From Burkholderia arboris (GTDB lineage: Bacteria; Pseudomonadota; Gammaproteobacteria; Burkholderiales; Burkholderiaceae), in the NCBI RefSeq assembly GCF_902499125.1, contig NZ_CABVPX010000001.1, positions 1-64,000 of the forward strand: a stretch of DNA of 64,000 bases, in the 5' to 3' direction. Under the pieces are notes generated by a model. The model was not told the DNA's origin. It made no database searches and saw only the letters and a list, made by a program, of their open reading frames with translations. Both the position numbers and the translations under genes were made by a program. This document shows, piece after piece, positions 56,143-64,000 of this stretch. Numbering within the stretch: the first letter of the stretch is position 1; the number at the start of each line of letters is the position of its first letter.

Positions 56143-57351
56143 ATGACGAAGTACGCCCCTTCCTCCCCAAGCCAGCGTGTATTCGGACTGGATGTACTGC
56201 GCTCGGTCGCCGTCCTGCTTGTGCTGGCCTGTCACACGGTCGCGCATGGCGCACCGCCCGCGTGGCTGAAGTGGTATTTCTGGGCTCAAGGGACCATCGG
56301 CGTCGAGATCTTCTACGTGCTGAGCGGCTTTCTCATCGGCAGCATACTCATCAAGTCATACAAAACCGGCAAGCTCCGGGCGCCGCGCGACATTCTCGAT
56401 TTCTGGAAACGTCGTTGGGCACGAACGCTGCCGCTTTATGCGTTCTTCCTGCTCGTCTATCTTCGGTTCGACTACCACGGCCCGGCCACCCTCGACGTCG
56501 CGTGGCCGTTCTTCCTGTTCCTGCAGAACCTGGCCTGGCCGATGGCGCCGTTCTTCGAGCACTCGTGGAGCCTCGCCGTCGAAGAATGGTTCTATCTGCT
56601 GCTGCCGTGCGCGTTTCTTGCCGCGCTCACGGTACTCAGGACGAACGGGCGGGCGTTGCTCGCGACCTGCGCCGCATTCATCGTGCTGCCGCTCTGCGCC
56701 CGGATCTATTTCGGCTGGCACGCGCAATCGCTGGCCGATGTCGATCGTTACGTGCGATCCATCGTGATCTGCCGCCTCGACTCGCTGTTCATCGGCGTCA
56801 TTGCCGCCTATCTGCGCATCGAGCGGCCCGCGATGTTCGCCCGTTTCGCGAAGTCCTGGAAAATGCCGCTGGCGTTGTTTGTCGGCCTGACGTTCTATTT
56901 CGCGTTCGGTGCGCCCTATCTCGCCGGCAACGGCCTCCTGCGTGTGATGTTCTTCCCGATGCTGTCGATCGTCATCGCCGCGCTGCTGCCCGCAGCGATG
57001 CAGGTTCGCACATCCGGCAGCCGTCTGTTCGACCGTTTCATCGGCTGGACCAGCAAGATTTCGTATTCGCTGTATCTCGGTCACATCTGCATGCTGACGC
57101 TCGGGCTCGGTCTCTTTGCCAGTCGCGGCATCTCCGTTGACGGGCAGCTCGCGACGGCCGCGCTCTACATCACGCTTGTCTGCCTGTACTACGCATTCGC
57201 GACCCTGACCTACACGTTCATCGAACAACCTTATATTCGCCTTCGAGACAGATCGATGGGGAACACCGACGATCGCAGCGGCGCGGTTGCGATCACGAGC
57301 GACAAGCATACGGCCCGAACCGAACCCGAGAAAGTCGCCGGATACCATTGA
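56143..57351 (+). CDS. Acyltransferase 3 family membrane protein (OafA/YrhL type)
   Basis: A 402-residue integral membrane acyltransferase with about ten hydrophobic segments. The family motifs are visible: LDVLRSVAVLLVLACHTVAH (active-site His), FYVLSGFLIGSILIKS, FWKRRWARTLPLYAFF, and FFEHSWSLAVEEWFYLLLP. It probably transfers an acyl group (often O-acetyl) to a surface polysaccharide or lipid. It is divergent from the steroid array and has no obvious catabolic role. Confidence 0.87.
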   Translation: MTKYAPSSPSQRVFGLDVLRSVAVLLVLACHTVAHGAPPAWLKWYFWAQGTIGVEIFYVLSGFLIGSILIKSYKTGKLRAPRDILDFWKRRWARTLPLYAFFLLVYLRFDYHGPATLDVAWPFFLFLQNLAWPMAPFFEHSWSLAVEEWFYLLLPCAFLAALTVLRTNGRALLATCAAFIVLPLCARIYFGWHAQSLADVDRYVRSIVICRLDSLFIGVIAAYLRIERPAMFARFAKSWKMPLALFVGLTFYFAFGAPYLAGNGLLRVMFFPMLSIVIAALLPAAMQVRTSGSRLFDRFIGWTSKISYSLYLGHICMLTLGLGLFASRGISVDGQLATAALYITLVCLYYAFATLTYTFIEQPYIRLRDRSMGNTDDRSGAVAITSDKHTARTEPEKVAGYH

Positions 57352-57487
57352 TGCGTCGCATACGGAAACAGCCGCCGGCCGCGCAGCTTGCCGGCGGATC
57401 CGATGGCGGCTCCCGGATTGCGGGCAACCGCCGGCACGGCCTTGCCGGCAATACCGTACCCGGAAAGTACGGCGACCGCGCATCCGC

Positions 57488-58147
57488 TCAGAACCGGTAC
57501 GAAATCCCGATCTGCAAGACCGGATACCACCGATATCGCGACATCACCTGTCGCAGTTCATCGAGCCCGCTCGCGACCAGGACCTGACTCTTCGCCGGCC
57601 CGGCCGCGGCAGCCAGTTCGGGCGACAGCGTGTACGAGCACTTCGGGATCCCGTACGCGACACCGATATCGGCGACGAATCCAAGCCCCTTCGACGCCGG
57701 CCGGTGCCCGTAGCCGATCCCGACATACGGCATCACGGTCGGATAGCGCGCTTCCGCCACCGCGTACATCCCCGGCAGCGCCGGATAGCGCTTGCCGCCG
57801 AACACGTAGGTCCCGTTGGTCGGCACCGACACGCCGCGCAGCTCGTCGTCGTTGAAGCGCAGCCCGATCGTCGCCCGGAAGCCGCTGCCGTGCCACGGAA
57901 AGATGTCCGCGTACAAGCCGCCCTGGCGCAGTTTCAGGTCGTCCTGATAGCGATTGCCGGCCACCGTGAAGTCATGCGAAAGGTCGATCGCATTGAAATC
58001 GGCATGCGCACCCAGCATCGAATTGAAGCTCACGGCAGCCCCGATGCCGACGCCTTGCGTGCCGCCCTGCAGGTAAATTTCCTGCGCGTGCGCGCTCGCG
58101 ACGAACATCACCGCGACCGCTGCCCATTGGTTCACTGTCGTTTTCAC
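57488..58147 (-). CDS. Putative outer-membrane protein (GTG start)
   Basis: A 219-residue predicted small beta-barrel. A GTG at 58147 with a GGGAGAGG site opens a signal peptide (VNQWAAVAVMFVASAHAQE), followed by Gly- and aromatic-rich strands (GIGAAVSFNSMLGAHADFNA, DDLKLRQGGLYADIFPWH, GFRATIGLRFNDDEL) and a terminal SYRF, the signal for outer-membrane insertion. It resembles Burkholderia small barrel proteins of unknown function; no substrate can be assigned. Confidence 0.78.
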   Translation of the reverse strand: MKTTVNQWAAVAVMFVASAHAQEIYLQGGTQGVGIGAAVSFNSMLGAHADFNAIDLSHDFTVAGNRYQDDLKLRQGGLYADIFPWHGSGFRATIGLRFNDDELRGVSVPTNGTYVFGGKRYPALPGMYAVAEARYPTVMPYVGIGYGHRPASKGLGFVADIGVAYGIPKCSYTLSPELAAAAGPAKSQVLVASGLDELRQVMSRYRWYPVLQIGISYRF

Positions 58148-58696
58148 GGGCGCCTCTCCCGACTTGTGCCGGGCGCGACGCTTCGCGCCCGCGGCCTTCG
58201 TCGCGATGCGCGGTGCGAACCCCGGCACGACACCTTGCAAGCACGCTTGCTGTTCGACGGATCGGGAACGCGGTGCGCCGTGCGCATGACCGATACCTCA
58301 TGCGCGGCGCATGCGCCGTGACACGCGGCGCCCGCGATCCGATCCGATTCCCCGTTTGTTTCAATGTCGCTCCACGCCGCCGATGCACTGATCGTTCTGG
58401 CGAGATTCGTCTGCACAGGCGGCACCGGGTCAATCGCAAGGCACGTGCCATATAACGCAAACCCACGCGTGGCAAGCGTCGCGGCTCAACACGCGCTATC
58501 GCGCAGCGCGAAACAGGGGGAAATGTTTCAGGAACGCATCGATATTCGGCGCGCAAACCCGCCACGCGCGATTGTGTGCGCACGCATCGATATCGCGATG
58601 CGCGCAAAACAAGGCCGGGCGGCCGTCAGCGCGAGTTCGTCACCGTTACCGCCGGGCACACGTGGCGGCATGCATCGAAGAAGCGTTGCAAAGGTG

Positions 58697-58725
58697 CGAC
58701 CTCGCACGAAGCGCGTGCGAGGTCG
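58697..58725. repeat. 12-bp perfect inverted repeat
   Basis: CGACCTCGCACG (58697-58708) and CGTGCGAGGTCG (58714-58725) are perfect complements around a five-base loop. No T-run follows on either strand. It may be a hairpin in a leader transcript or a protein-binding palindrome. Confidence 0.85.
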
Positions 58726-58843
58726 ACGCGCAAGCTTGCCCGGCGAGTCAGGGTGAATACGGATGCCGGTGTGTTCTCATGCAAACGCAATCGCGGCATG
58801 CAGATTTACCGAATTTTTGTATTCGCATCCGAACATAGTGCCT

Positions 58844-58852
58844 TGGTACAAT
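58844..58852 (+). promoter_or_regulatory. Extended -10-like element upstream of the lipoprotein gene
   Basis: TGGTACAAT fits the TGnTATAAT pattern of an extended -10 promoter. It lies about 130 bases before the lipoprotein start in AT-rich DNA. No strong -35 partner is seen. Confidence 0.4.
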
Positions 58853-58980
58853 CCATTGACCAAGACAGGTTGATTTAGAAATCCACACCGCCACCAAAAA
58901 ATTGCGGGCGATACATTTCACCTCGCATATCCGGGAAAACCATCGGAAATTAATAATATCAATCGACTATCGGGGGAATT

Positions 58981-59889
58981 GTGAAACAAATAGCACTTAT
59001 TCTATTGGCTGCAACCCTTGTAATCGGTTGCAATTCGAAGCAATCCGACAACAGTGCTCCGTCGTCAGCGGCGAGCCCCAGTACGTCAAGCGACACCTCC
59101 ACGCCACTGCAACCGTCTCCAGCTGTAGCTCGTGTGCCGCAGCCCCCTTCACACAACTATGCAATGAGCCAAGATGGCACGTATGGTTACGAGCCTGCGC
59201 TTAGTGAAGATGACGTACGGGCAGGAAAAGCGGCGAAGGCGCTTGTCATGATGCGCTACGTCGGCGTTAGGGATGGCAACTATATTCTGCTCTTGGTCGA
59301 CGAAGACAATCCGAACATTTCTAATCGTATTACTTGTTCGGCGCCCTGTAATTTTGCCAAGTCGCAAACCATGGCCGGCGACTCGATTCTGAAAACCGAA
59401 ACTATACGGGTTGTACCTAACTCCCTGATCGGTGCGATGATCGAAGATGCAATGGCAGGGCAACTAACACCCTATGGTCAACGCACGCCAACATCGAATC
59501 AAGCTCAACAGTCGGCAATGCCCGCACTCTCGACACCATCAACCCTGCCTGCCGCTCAGCCAGTGGCAAGCCAATCTACAAGCGACGCAACGACTTCCGC
59601 TCTGCAGCAAACAAGCTTCGACTGTACAAAAGCCAAGTCCATTCCAGAATTTCTCATCTGCCACGATCCGGATCTCGCTGCGTCCGACCGCGATCTTGCC
59701 GCGACATACCAACAAGCAAAAGATGCCGTCGTCGACAAGTCGGCCTTCGTGGATCGAACACGCAAACAGTGGAACTTCCGCGAGAAGAATTGTCGCGACA
59801 AGGAATGCCTGACATCGTGGTACGCCTACCAGAAACGCGTGCTAACGAAGATCGCGCAAACCGGCGACGTTAACGTCCAAGACAACTGA
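58981..59889 (+). CDS. Putative lipoprotein with C-terminal LprI-like (DUF1311-type) domain
   Basis: A 302-residue lipoprotein starting at GTG 58981, preceded by GGGGGAATT. The signal peptide (KQIALILLAATLVIGC) ends in a lipobox at Cys17, then comes a Ser/Thr/Pro linker. The C-terminal 80 residues resemble the lysozyme-inhibitor LprI-N domain, with four Cys: SFDCTKAKSIPEFLICHDPD, DRDLAATYQQAKD, REKNCRDKECLTSWY. Lysozyme inhibition or envelope protection is possible. Base composition is much lower in G+C than its neighbours, suggesting recent transfer. Confidence 0.75.
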   Translation: MKQIALILLAATLVIGCNSKQSDNSAPSSAASPSTSSDTSTPLQPSPAVARVPQPPSHNYAMSQDGTYGYEPALSEDDVRAGKAAKALVMMRYVGVRDGNYILLLVDEDNPNISNRITCSAPCNFAKSQTMAGDSILKTETIRVVPNSLIGAMIEDAMAGQLTPYGQRTPTSNQAQQSAMPALSTPSTLPAAQPVASQSTSDATTSALQQTSFDCTKAKSIPEFLICHDPDLAASDRDLAATYQQAKDAVVDKSAFVDRTRKQWNFREKNCRDKECLTSWYAYQKRVLTKIAQTGDVNVQDN

Positions 59890-59910
59890 GGCGACTTGGG
59901 TGACTCCAAA

Positions 59911-59936
59911 GCCCGCTTGTCCGAGCGGGCATTTTT
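59911..59936 (+). terminator. Rho-independent terminator after the lipoprotein gene
   Basis: GCCCGCT (59911-59917) pairs with AGCGGGC (59924-59930) around a six-base loop, followed by ATTTTT (59931-59936). Confidence 0.85.
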
Positions 59937-60055
59937 GTCCGATATCCAGTGCCGTGCTCACGGCACCAGGAATCACAATCCTGTATTCCATCCCCATCCG
60001 GAAAGGCCTCCGATTACCGCGCGGATCCTCGCAACACCCAATATTTCGTCGCCCG

Positions 60056-60109
60056 ATGACAGCCTGCCAGCGGATGATAGAATCGTCCGTCCATACCCTC
60101 TGGACGGAC
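60056..60109 (+). promoter_or_regulatory. Promoter and 9-bp inverted repeat before the methyltransferase gene
   Basis: ATGACA (60056-60061), a 16-base spacer and TAGAAT (60078-60083) form a plausible promoter. Just downstream, GTCCGTCCA (60085-60093) and TGGACGGAC (60101-60109) form a perfect inverted repeat over the predicted transcription start and up to three bases before the start codon. It could be an operator or a hairpin masking ribosome access. Confidence 0.5.
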
Positions 60110-60112
60110 ACA

Positions 60113-60778
60113 ATGCAAAAATTGCAGTGGTCTAGCGGAATCGATAACGAAATCGAATTCTGGTCGAAGTGGTTGGAGACAAAGGGCGGTGCGTGGCCAG
60201 AAGACTTTCAGTTCCGCATCAACCCCGACACCGAAGTACATCAGTGGATGGCCGAACTGCTGAACGGCATCCCGAATCCGAAGATCCTCGACGTGGGCGC
60301 CGGCCCGATGACGGTGCTGGGCAAGAAGATGAACGGCCTGCCGCTGGACATCACCGCCGTCGATGCGTTGGGTGACCTGTACAGCCGCCTGGATTTCCCC
60401 TCAGGGCTTCCCCTCATCAAAACCCGGCAGTGCGAAAGCGAGTGCCTGACCACGATGTTCCCGGCCGACACGTTCGACCTGACTTATGCGAAGAACACGC
60501 TTGACCACAGCTACAATCCGGTCGAAGCGTTTCGGCAGATGATCGCCGTGACGAAACCCGGTGGCTTCATCGCGACCGAGCATGCAGCGAACGAGGCGCT
60601 GAACGAGAACTGGGAAGGCTTCCACCAGTGGAACTTCCACGTCGTCGGGCGCGACTTCAAGATTTCGGATCGAACGGATACCTTCAGCGTCTCGCAGGCG
60701 ATCGAAGGCATCGCGCAGATCGTTGAACTGTCCCCGGATCATTCCGACTACATCGGTTGCGTGATCCTGAAGCTTTAG
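60113..60778 (+). CDS. Class I SAM-dependent methyltransferase
   Basis: A 221-residue methyltransferase with the SAM-binding motif I ILDVGAGPMTVLG, an acidic motif ITAVDALGD, the substrate-pocket region FDLTYAKNTLDHSYNPVEAF and the post-motif PGGFIATEHAANEA. The start ATG at 60113 opens MQKLQWSSGIDNE, typical of glycan-modification methyltransferases (FkbM/UbiE-like neighbours). It lies 11 bases before an acyltransferase gene; together they suggest modification of a surface glycan. Confidence 0.8.
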   Translation: MQKLQWSSGIDNEIEFWSKWLETKGGAWPEDFQFRINPDTEVHQWMAELLNGIPNPKILDVGAGPMTVLGKKMNGLPLDITAVDALGDLYSRLDFPSGLPLIKTRQCESECLTTMFPADTFDLTYAKNTLDHSYNPVEAFRQMIAVTKPGGFIATEHAANEALNENWEGFHQWNFHVVGRDFKISDRTDTFSVSQAIEGIAQIVELSPDHSDYIGCVILKL

Positions 60779-60789
60779 CCGATACATCA

Positions 60790-61986
60790 GTGACGACCCA
60801 TCAGAACAACACGGGTGCGCAACCGCGCACCCCGCTTCCCCGTGACTTCAACATGCCGAGCGACGTTCCCTATCTGAACGGCTTGCGCGGCATTGCCGCA
60901 ACCTGGGTCGTCATCGCCCACTGCATGATCTGGGGCGGGTGGACGCTCACCGCGATACCGGACCCGAAGATCGCCGTCGATCTGTTCATGACGATCTCAG
61001 GCTTTCTGATGGCCTACAACGCCCGCCGACGAGAGTCGATCGAGCCCATGACGCACCCCGCCACCTGGGCCCGGTTCTATATCCGCCGGTACTTCCGCAT
61101 CGCACCGGCCTATTACCTGTCGCTCGCGTTCGCGGTCCTCGCATCGGCGCCCTTTTTCGACGGCTACAAGGCACTCCAGTCGATGAACCCCGGATTCTGG
61201 GGAAGCGGCGGCATTTACGATCCGTACACGATCAGGTTCACCGCGGCCAATCTGCTCGCCCATGTCACGTTCGTTTTCGGAGCGATACCGAAATACACGT
61301 TTGCGACCATGCTGCCCGACTGGAGCCTCAGCCTCGAGATGCAGTTCTATCTCGCGTTCCCGCTGCTCTATCTGCTGATGCGGAAAGTCGGCCCGCTGAC
61401 GGCGTCGATCGTACTGGCCGCCCTCGCGCTCGCGGCAAGCCACGCGCTCGCCGGCGTGTTTCCGGAGCCGGGCTTCCTGCCGTTGAAGCTCTCGCTGTTC
61501 GTGACCGGCATGCTGATCGCCGAGATTCCGTTCGGCACGGACAAAACCGCCACGATCCTGATCGGCATGCTGGCGTTGCTGCTGCCGTTCGCTCAAACGT
61601 CGAGCTACGCTGCCCAGTCGTGGCTCCTTCCGGTCATTTCCGCGTCGCTATACGCGCTGACGGTCAACCGGAAACCGGTGTCGTCGCTGCTGCAACCCGT
61701 CGCGAACCGCCTCGGCGGCCGGCATGCCCATGCGCTATCGGATGCCTCGTACGGCATGTATCTTTTTCACGGCTTCTTCATCGCGTTGACCGGATTGGTG
61801 CTGTCGGGCGAGTTTCCCCGCCTGGCGGCACACGGCAACATCAGGACGATCGTCCTGTTGGCCGTTGCGTTGCCGGGCTCGCTGCTGGTATCCCCGCTCA
61901 TCCACCGCTTCGTGGAGCAACCGGGTATCGCGCTGGGCAGAAACGCAGCCGCATTCCTGTCGCAGCGCACCTCGGGATCGCGCTGA
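60790..61986 (+). CDS. Acyltransferase 3 family membrane protein
   Basis: A 398-residue integral membrane acyltransferase with the family motifs LNGLRGIAATWVVIAHCMIW, LFMTISGFLMAYNARRRES, FYIRRYFRIAPAYYLSLAF and LPDWSLSLEMQFYLAFPLLY. The GTG start 11 bases after the methyltransferase stop was chosen; an ATG at 60853 would shorten it by 21 residues and is equally possible. It is probably co-transcribed with the methyltransferase for surface polysaccharide or lipid acylation. Confidence 0.82.
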   Translation: MTTHQNNTGAQPRTPLPRDFNMPSDVPYLNGLRGIAATWVVIAHCMIWGGWTLTAIPDPKIAVDLFMTISGFLMAYNARRRESIEPMTHPATWARFYIRRYFRIAPAYYLSLAFAVLASAPFFDGYKALQSMNPGFWGSGGIYDPYTIRFTAANLLAHVTFVFGAIPKYTFATMLPDWSLSLEMQFYLAFPLLYLLMRKVGPLTASIVLAALALAASHALAGVFPEPGFLPLKLSLFVTGMLIAEIPFGTDKTATILIGMLALLLPFAQTSSYAAQSWLLPVISASLYALTVNRKPVSSLLQPVANRLGGRHAHALSDASYGMYLFHGFFIALTGLVLSGEFPRLAAHGNIRTIVLLAVALPGSLLVSPLIHRFVEQPGIALGRNAAAFLSQRTSGSR

Positions 61987-62008
61987 GTCGGCGACGGAAG
62001 GCATCGGT

Positions 62009-62051
62009 CCGGTCATGCCGGCGTGCGCCGCGATACCGCAGGCATGACCGG
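62009..62051. repeat. 11-bp inverted repeat between convergent genes
   Basis: CCGGTCATGCC (62009-62019) and GGCATGACCGG (62041-62051) are perfect complements with a 21-base loop. It lies after the plus-strand acyltransferase and may help end its transcript. Confidence 0.7.
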
Positions 62052-62062
62052 CCCGCCAATGC

Positions 62063-62086
62063 AAAGGCCGCTCGCAACGAGCGGCC
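62063..62086 (-). terminator. Probable terminator of the fadD3/SDR minus-strand unit
   Basis: On the minus strand GGCCGCTCG-TTG-CGAGCGGCC (62086 to 62066) is followed by TTTGC, 32 bases after the SDR stop codon. The stem is perfect with a three-base loop; the T-run is short. Confidence 0.65.
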
Positions 62087-62117
62087 CGTCCGGCACGATC
62101 GGTCGGCCGCGCGACAG

Positions 62118-62891
62118 CTACAGCCCGTACCCCCCGGAAACATTCAACTGCTGCCCCGTCACATAATCAGCCCGATCCGACGCCAGGAACACGGCCGCCC
62201 GCCCGACGTCGTGCGCCTTCCCCCAGCGCTTCAGTGCGAGCATCTTCTGCGTCTCGTCGATCCACGCCTGGTCGAACTGCCCCTGTTCGAGCAGCACCGG
62301 AAACATCCCGGCCTCGATCACGCCGACCAGGATCGAATTCGCGCGAATGTTGTAACGCCCTTCCTCGCGCGCCAGCCCCTTGACCAGCGCCTCGTTCGCC
62401 GCCTTCGGCGCGACCGACAGCCCGTCGCGATCGGGCCAGCGCAGGTGTCCGGCCGAGCCGAGCGTCACGAACGACCCGCCGCCCGATGCGCGGAAATGCG
62501 GCAGCGCAGCCTTCGCGGCCACGAAGAAACCGATCGTCTCGACATCGATCGCGCGGCGCCAGTCGTCGTGCGTCATGTCGCCGATATGGCGCTGGTTCAC
62601 GAACGGGCCGGCGGCCCACACGACCGTGTGCACGCGACCATGCGCGTCGATCGCGGCTGCGAGCGCGGCATCGACCTGCGCGGGATCGGTCACGTCCACG
62701 CAGTGCGTGGTGGCCGCCGCGCCTTCGCCGCGAACGTCGCGCGCGACGCGCTCGGCGACGTCGGCCTTGCTGCGATAGCCCACCGCGACCGGTACGCCGG
62801 CGCGCGCAAATTCGAGCGCGACGCCCTGCCCGATCCCTCCGCTACCGCCGAACACGAGTACCGCGCCCGGCGGAAATCCGTTGTCGTTCAT
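62118..62891 (-). CDS. Atypical SDR-family protein lacking the active-site Tyr
   Basis: A 257-residue protein with an SDR Rossmann start (VLVFGGSGGIGQGVALEF) and the usual C-terminal segment (FLASDRADYVTGQQLNVSGG). However, the NNAG motif is replaced by WAAG (92-95 region), and the YxxxK motif reads SVAPK (Ser159, Lys163), so the catalytic Tyr is missing. A classical dehydrogenase activity is therefore doubtful; it may be a reductase using another residue, a hydratase or a regulatory protein. It is 32 bases downstream of the fadD3-like gene. Confidence 0.8.
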   Translation of the reverse strand: MNDNGFPPGAVLVFGGSGGIGQGVALEFARAGVPVAVGYRSKADVAERVARDVRGEGAAATTHCVDVTDPAQVDAALAAAIDAHGRVHTVVWAAGPFVNQRHIGDMTHDDWRRAIDVETIGFFVAAKAALPHFRASGGGSFVTLGSAGHLRWPDRDGLSVAPKAANEALVKGLAREEGRYNIRANSILVGVIEAGMFPVLLEQGQFDQAWIDETQKMLALKRWGKAHDVGRAAVFLASDRADYVTGQQLNVSGGYGL

Positions 62892-62923
62892 GCGTTCATC
62901 CCGTTCATGTGTCGCCTCATCGC

Positions 62924-64000
62924 TCAGGCCGCCGCCTCGGTCGCTGCGCGCAGCCGGTACTTCAGCACCTTCCCCGCCGCGCTCGTCGGCAGTTGCTCGA
63001 CGAACGTGAAAAAGCGCGGCACCTTGTAGTTCGCCATGTTGCTGCGCGCCCAGTCGTTCAGCGCATCGGCATCGGCCTGCGCGCCCGGGCGCAGTACGAC
63101 ATACGCGTGACCGACCTCGCCGAGGCGCGTATCGGGCACGCCGACCAGCGCGACCTGCGCGATCGCCGGATGCGCGGCGAGCAGCCGCTCGATCTCCGCC
63201 GGATAGCAATTGAAGCCGCCGACGATGAACATGTCCTTGATGCGGTCGGTGATCTTCAGGTTGCCGTTCGCATCGACGCAGCCGAGATCGCCGGTATGAA
63301 GCCAGCCATCGGCATCGACGGTCTCGCGCGTCGCGTCCGGCTGGTTGAAGTAACCGCGCATCACGTTGTAGCCGCGCACCCAGATTTCGCCGGTCTCGTC
63401 CGGCCCGAGCGGCACGCCGCCCGGCCCCGCGATGCGCAGCTCGACGCCCGGCATCGGCCGGCCCGACGTATAGGCAACCGTCTCCGCATCGTCGCCTTGA
63501 CGGCACAACGTCGCGAAGCCGCACGATTCGGTCAGTCCGTAGCCGGTCAGCACCGTCTCGAAGCCGAGCTCCGCACGCATCCGCTCGATCAGGCTCGGAG
63601 CGATCGCCGCTGCCCCCGTCACCGCGATCCGCAGCGACGACAGGTCGCGCGTCGCGCGATCGGGCGCGTCGAGCAGCGCGTAGTACAGCGTCGGCGGGCC
63701 GGGCAACACCGACACGCGGTCGTCGGCCACGCGCCGCAGCACGTCGGCCGGCTGGAACACGAGATGCGGCAGCACGGTCGCGCCGCTCGACAGCGCGGCG
63801 AGCCAGCCGGCCTTGTAGCCGAACGTGTGGAAAAACGGATTGACGATCAGGTAGCGGTCGTCCTGCCGTACACCCGCGATCGCCGCCCACGCCTGCGCGG
63901 CGCGCAGGTTCTGGCCGTGCGCGGTCATCACGCCTTTCGGGCGGCCCGTCGTGCCGGACGTGAACATCAGGTCCATCACGGTGTCGGGCGTGACCTGCGC
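62924..64000 (-). CDS. fadD3: FadD3-type HIP-CoA ligase (AMP-binding), 5' end beyond the window
   Basis: The last 358 residues of an acyl-CoA synthetase; the N-terminal part lies past 64000. The P-loop motif FTSGTTGRPKGV is near the visible start, followed by NPFFHTFGYKAGWLAALSSG, LPGPPTLYYALLD, YGLTES, DGWLHTGDLG, the hinge DRIKDMFIVGGFNCYPAEIE and the C-terminal Lys segment (LPTSAAGKVLKYRLR). From memory this matches FadD3, which attaches CoA to the HIP side chain. It links the ring A/B genes to the ring C/D genes. Confidence 0.82.
   Translation of the reverse strand, partial: AQVTPDTVMDLMFTSGTTGRPKGVMTAHGQNLRAAQAWAAIAGVRQDDRYLIVNPFFHTFGYKAGWLAALSSGATVLPHLVFQPADVLRRVADDRVSVLPGPPTLYYALLDAPDRATRDLSSLRIAVTGAAAIAPSLIERMRAELGFETVLTGYGLTESCGFATLCRQGDDAETVAYTSGRPMPGVELRIAGPGGVPLGPDETGEIWVRGYNVMRGYFNQPDATRETVDADGWLHTGDLGCVDANGNLKITDRIKDMFIVGGFNCYPAEIERLLAAHPAIAQVALVGVPDTRLGEVGHAYVVLRPGAQADADALNDWARSNMANYKVPRFFTFVEQLPTSAAGKVLKYRLRAATEAAA

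Larger units (their letters stand above)
58148..58980. other. Long non-coding region with an AT-rich right end
   Basis: 833 bases without a supported gene. The left part is GC-rich. From about 58800 the G+C falls sharply towards the lipoprotein gene. A 12-base perfect inverted repeat lies at 58697-58725. A TGGTACAAT extended -10-like element is at 58844-58852. Short frames here lack coding character. Confidence 0.6.

Overview
This is a GC-rich window (roughly two thirds G+C by eye) with densely packed genes, short intergenic spaces and strong G/C use at third codon positions. The content fits a Burkholderia-type betaproteobacterium, most likely of the Burkholderia cepacia complex. The evidence is general Gram-negative porins of the Burkholderia type, an 87-residue IF-1, a cold-shock protein, a LysR/AraC-rich accessory layout and a cobalamin riboswitch before a BtuB receptor. 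It reads like accessory catabolic territory on a secondary replicon, but the replicon assignment is inference.

Layout. 1-5320: cobalamin riboswitch and btuB, a TetR regulator with an alpha/beta hydrolase, and a divergent LysE exporter/Lrp regulator pair. 5435-10000: a repeat-rich lipoprotein, a cupin, a CusF-like copper protein broken by a stop codon, a DUF2182/DUF1326 pair and a small membrane protein. 10105-15119: LysR regulator divergent from an adenine-deaminase-like amidohydrolase, a YczE-type membrane protein and a porin. 15223-26455: the first steroid block, containing gamma-carbonic-anhydrase-like protein, etfA/etfB, an SDR and the meta-cleavage hydrolase on the minus strand, then an SDR, DUF1302, DUF1329 and tesE-tesF-tesG on the plus strand, closed by a strong terminator. 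26599-35960: HU, a second porin, an MFS exporter, a phosphoesterase, AraC/SDR, a hydrolase, IF-1 and cold-shock protein. 36242-55792: the main steroid block, eighteen minus-strand genes in one head-to-tail array. 56143-61986: envelope genes (two acyltransferases, an outer-membrane protein, an AT-richer lipoprotein, a methyltransferase). 62118-64000: an atypical SDR and a FadD3-like CoA ligase cut by the window edge.

How it works together. The two steroid blocks plus fadD3 encode much of aerobic (9,10-seco) steroid catabolism. KshA opens ring B. The extradiol dioxygenase (HsaC/TesB) and hydrolase (TesD/HsaD) open and release the former ring A. TesE, TesF and TesG take its C6 fragment to central metabolites. 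FadD3 activates the remaining ring C/D propionate (HIP). IpdF, EchA20, IpdC, IpdA/IpdB, FadA6, four acyl-CoA dehydrogenases, a second thiolase and accessory SDR/hydratases then dismantle rings C and D. EtfAB is the likely electron acceptor for the dehydrogenases. Not visible here are the 3-ketosteroid delta1-dehydrogenase, the KshB reductase and the ring-A monooxygenase (HsaAB/TesA1A2).

The least understood part is a probable envelope transport set split across both blocks. DUF1302 (outer-membrane barrel) and DUF1329 sit with tesEFG. An RND/MMPL transporter and a Ycf48-like beta-propeller sit with kshA. I propose that these four proteins form a steroid or lipid transfer system.
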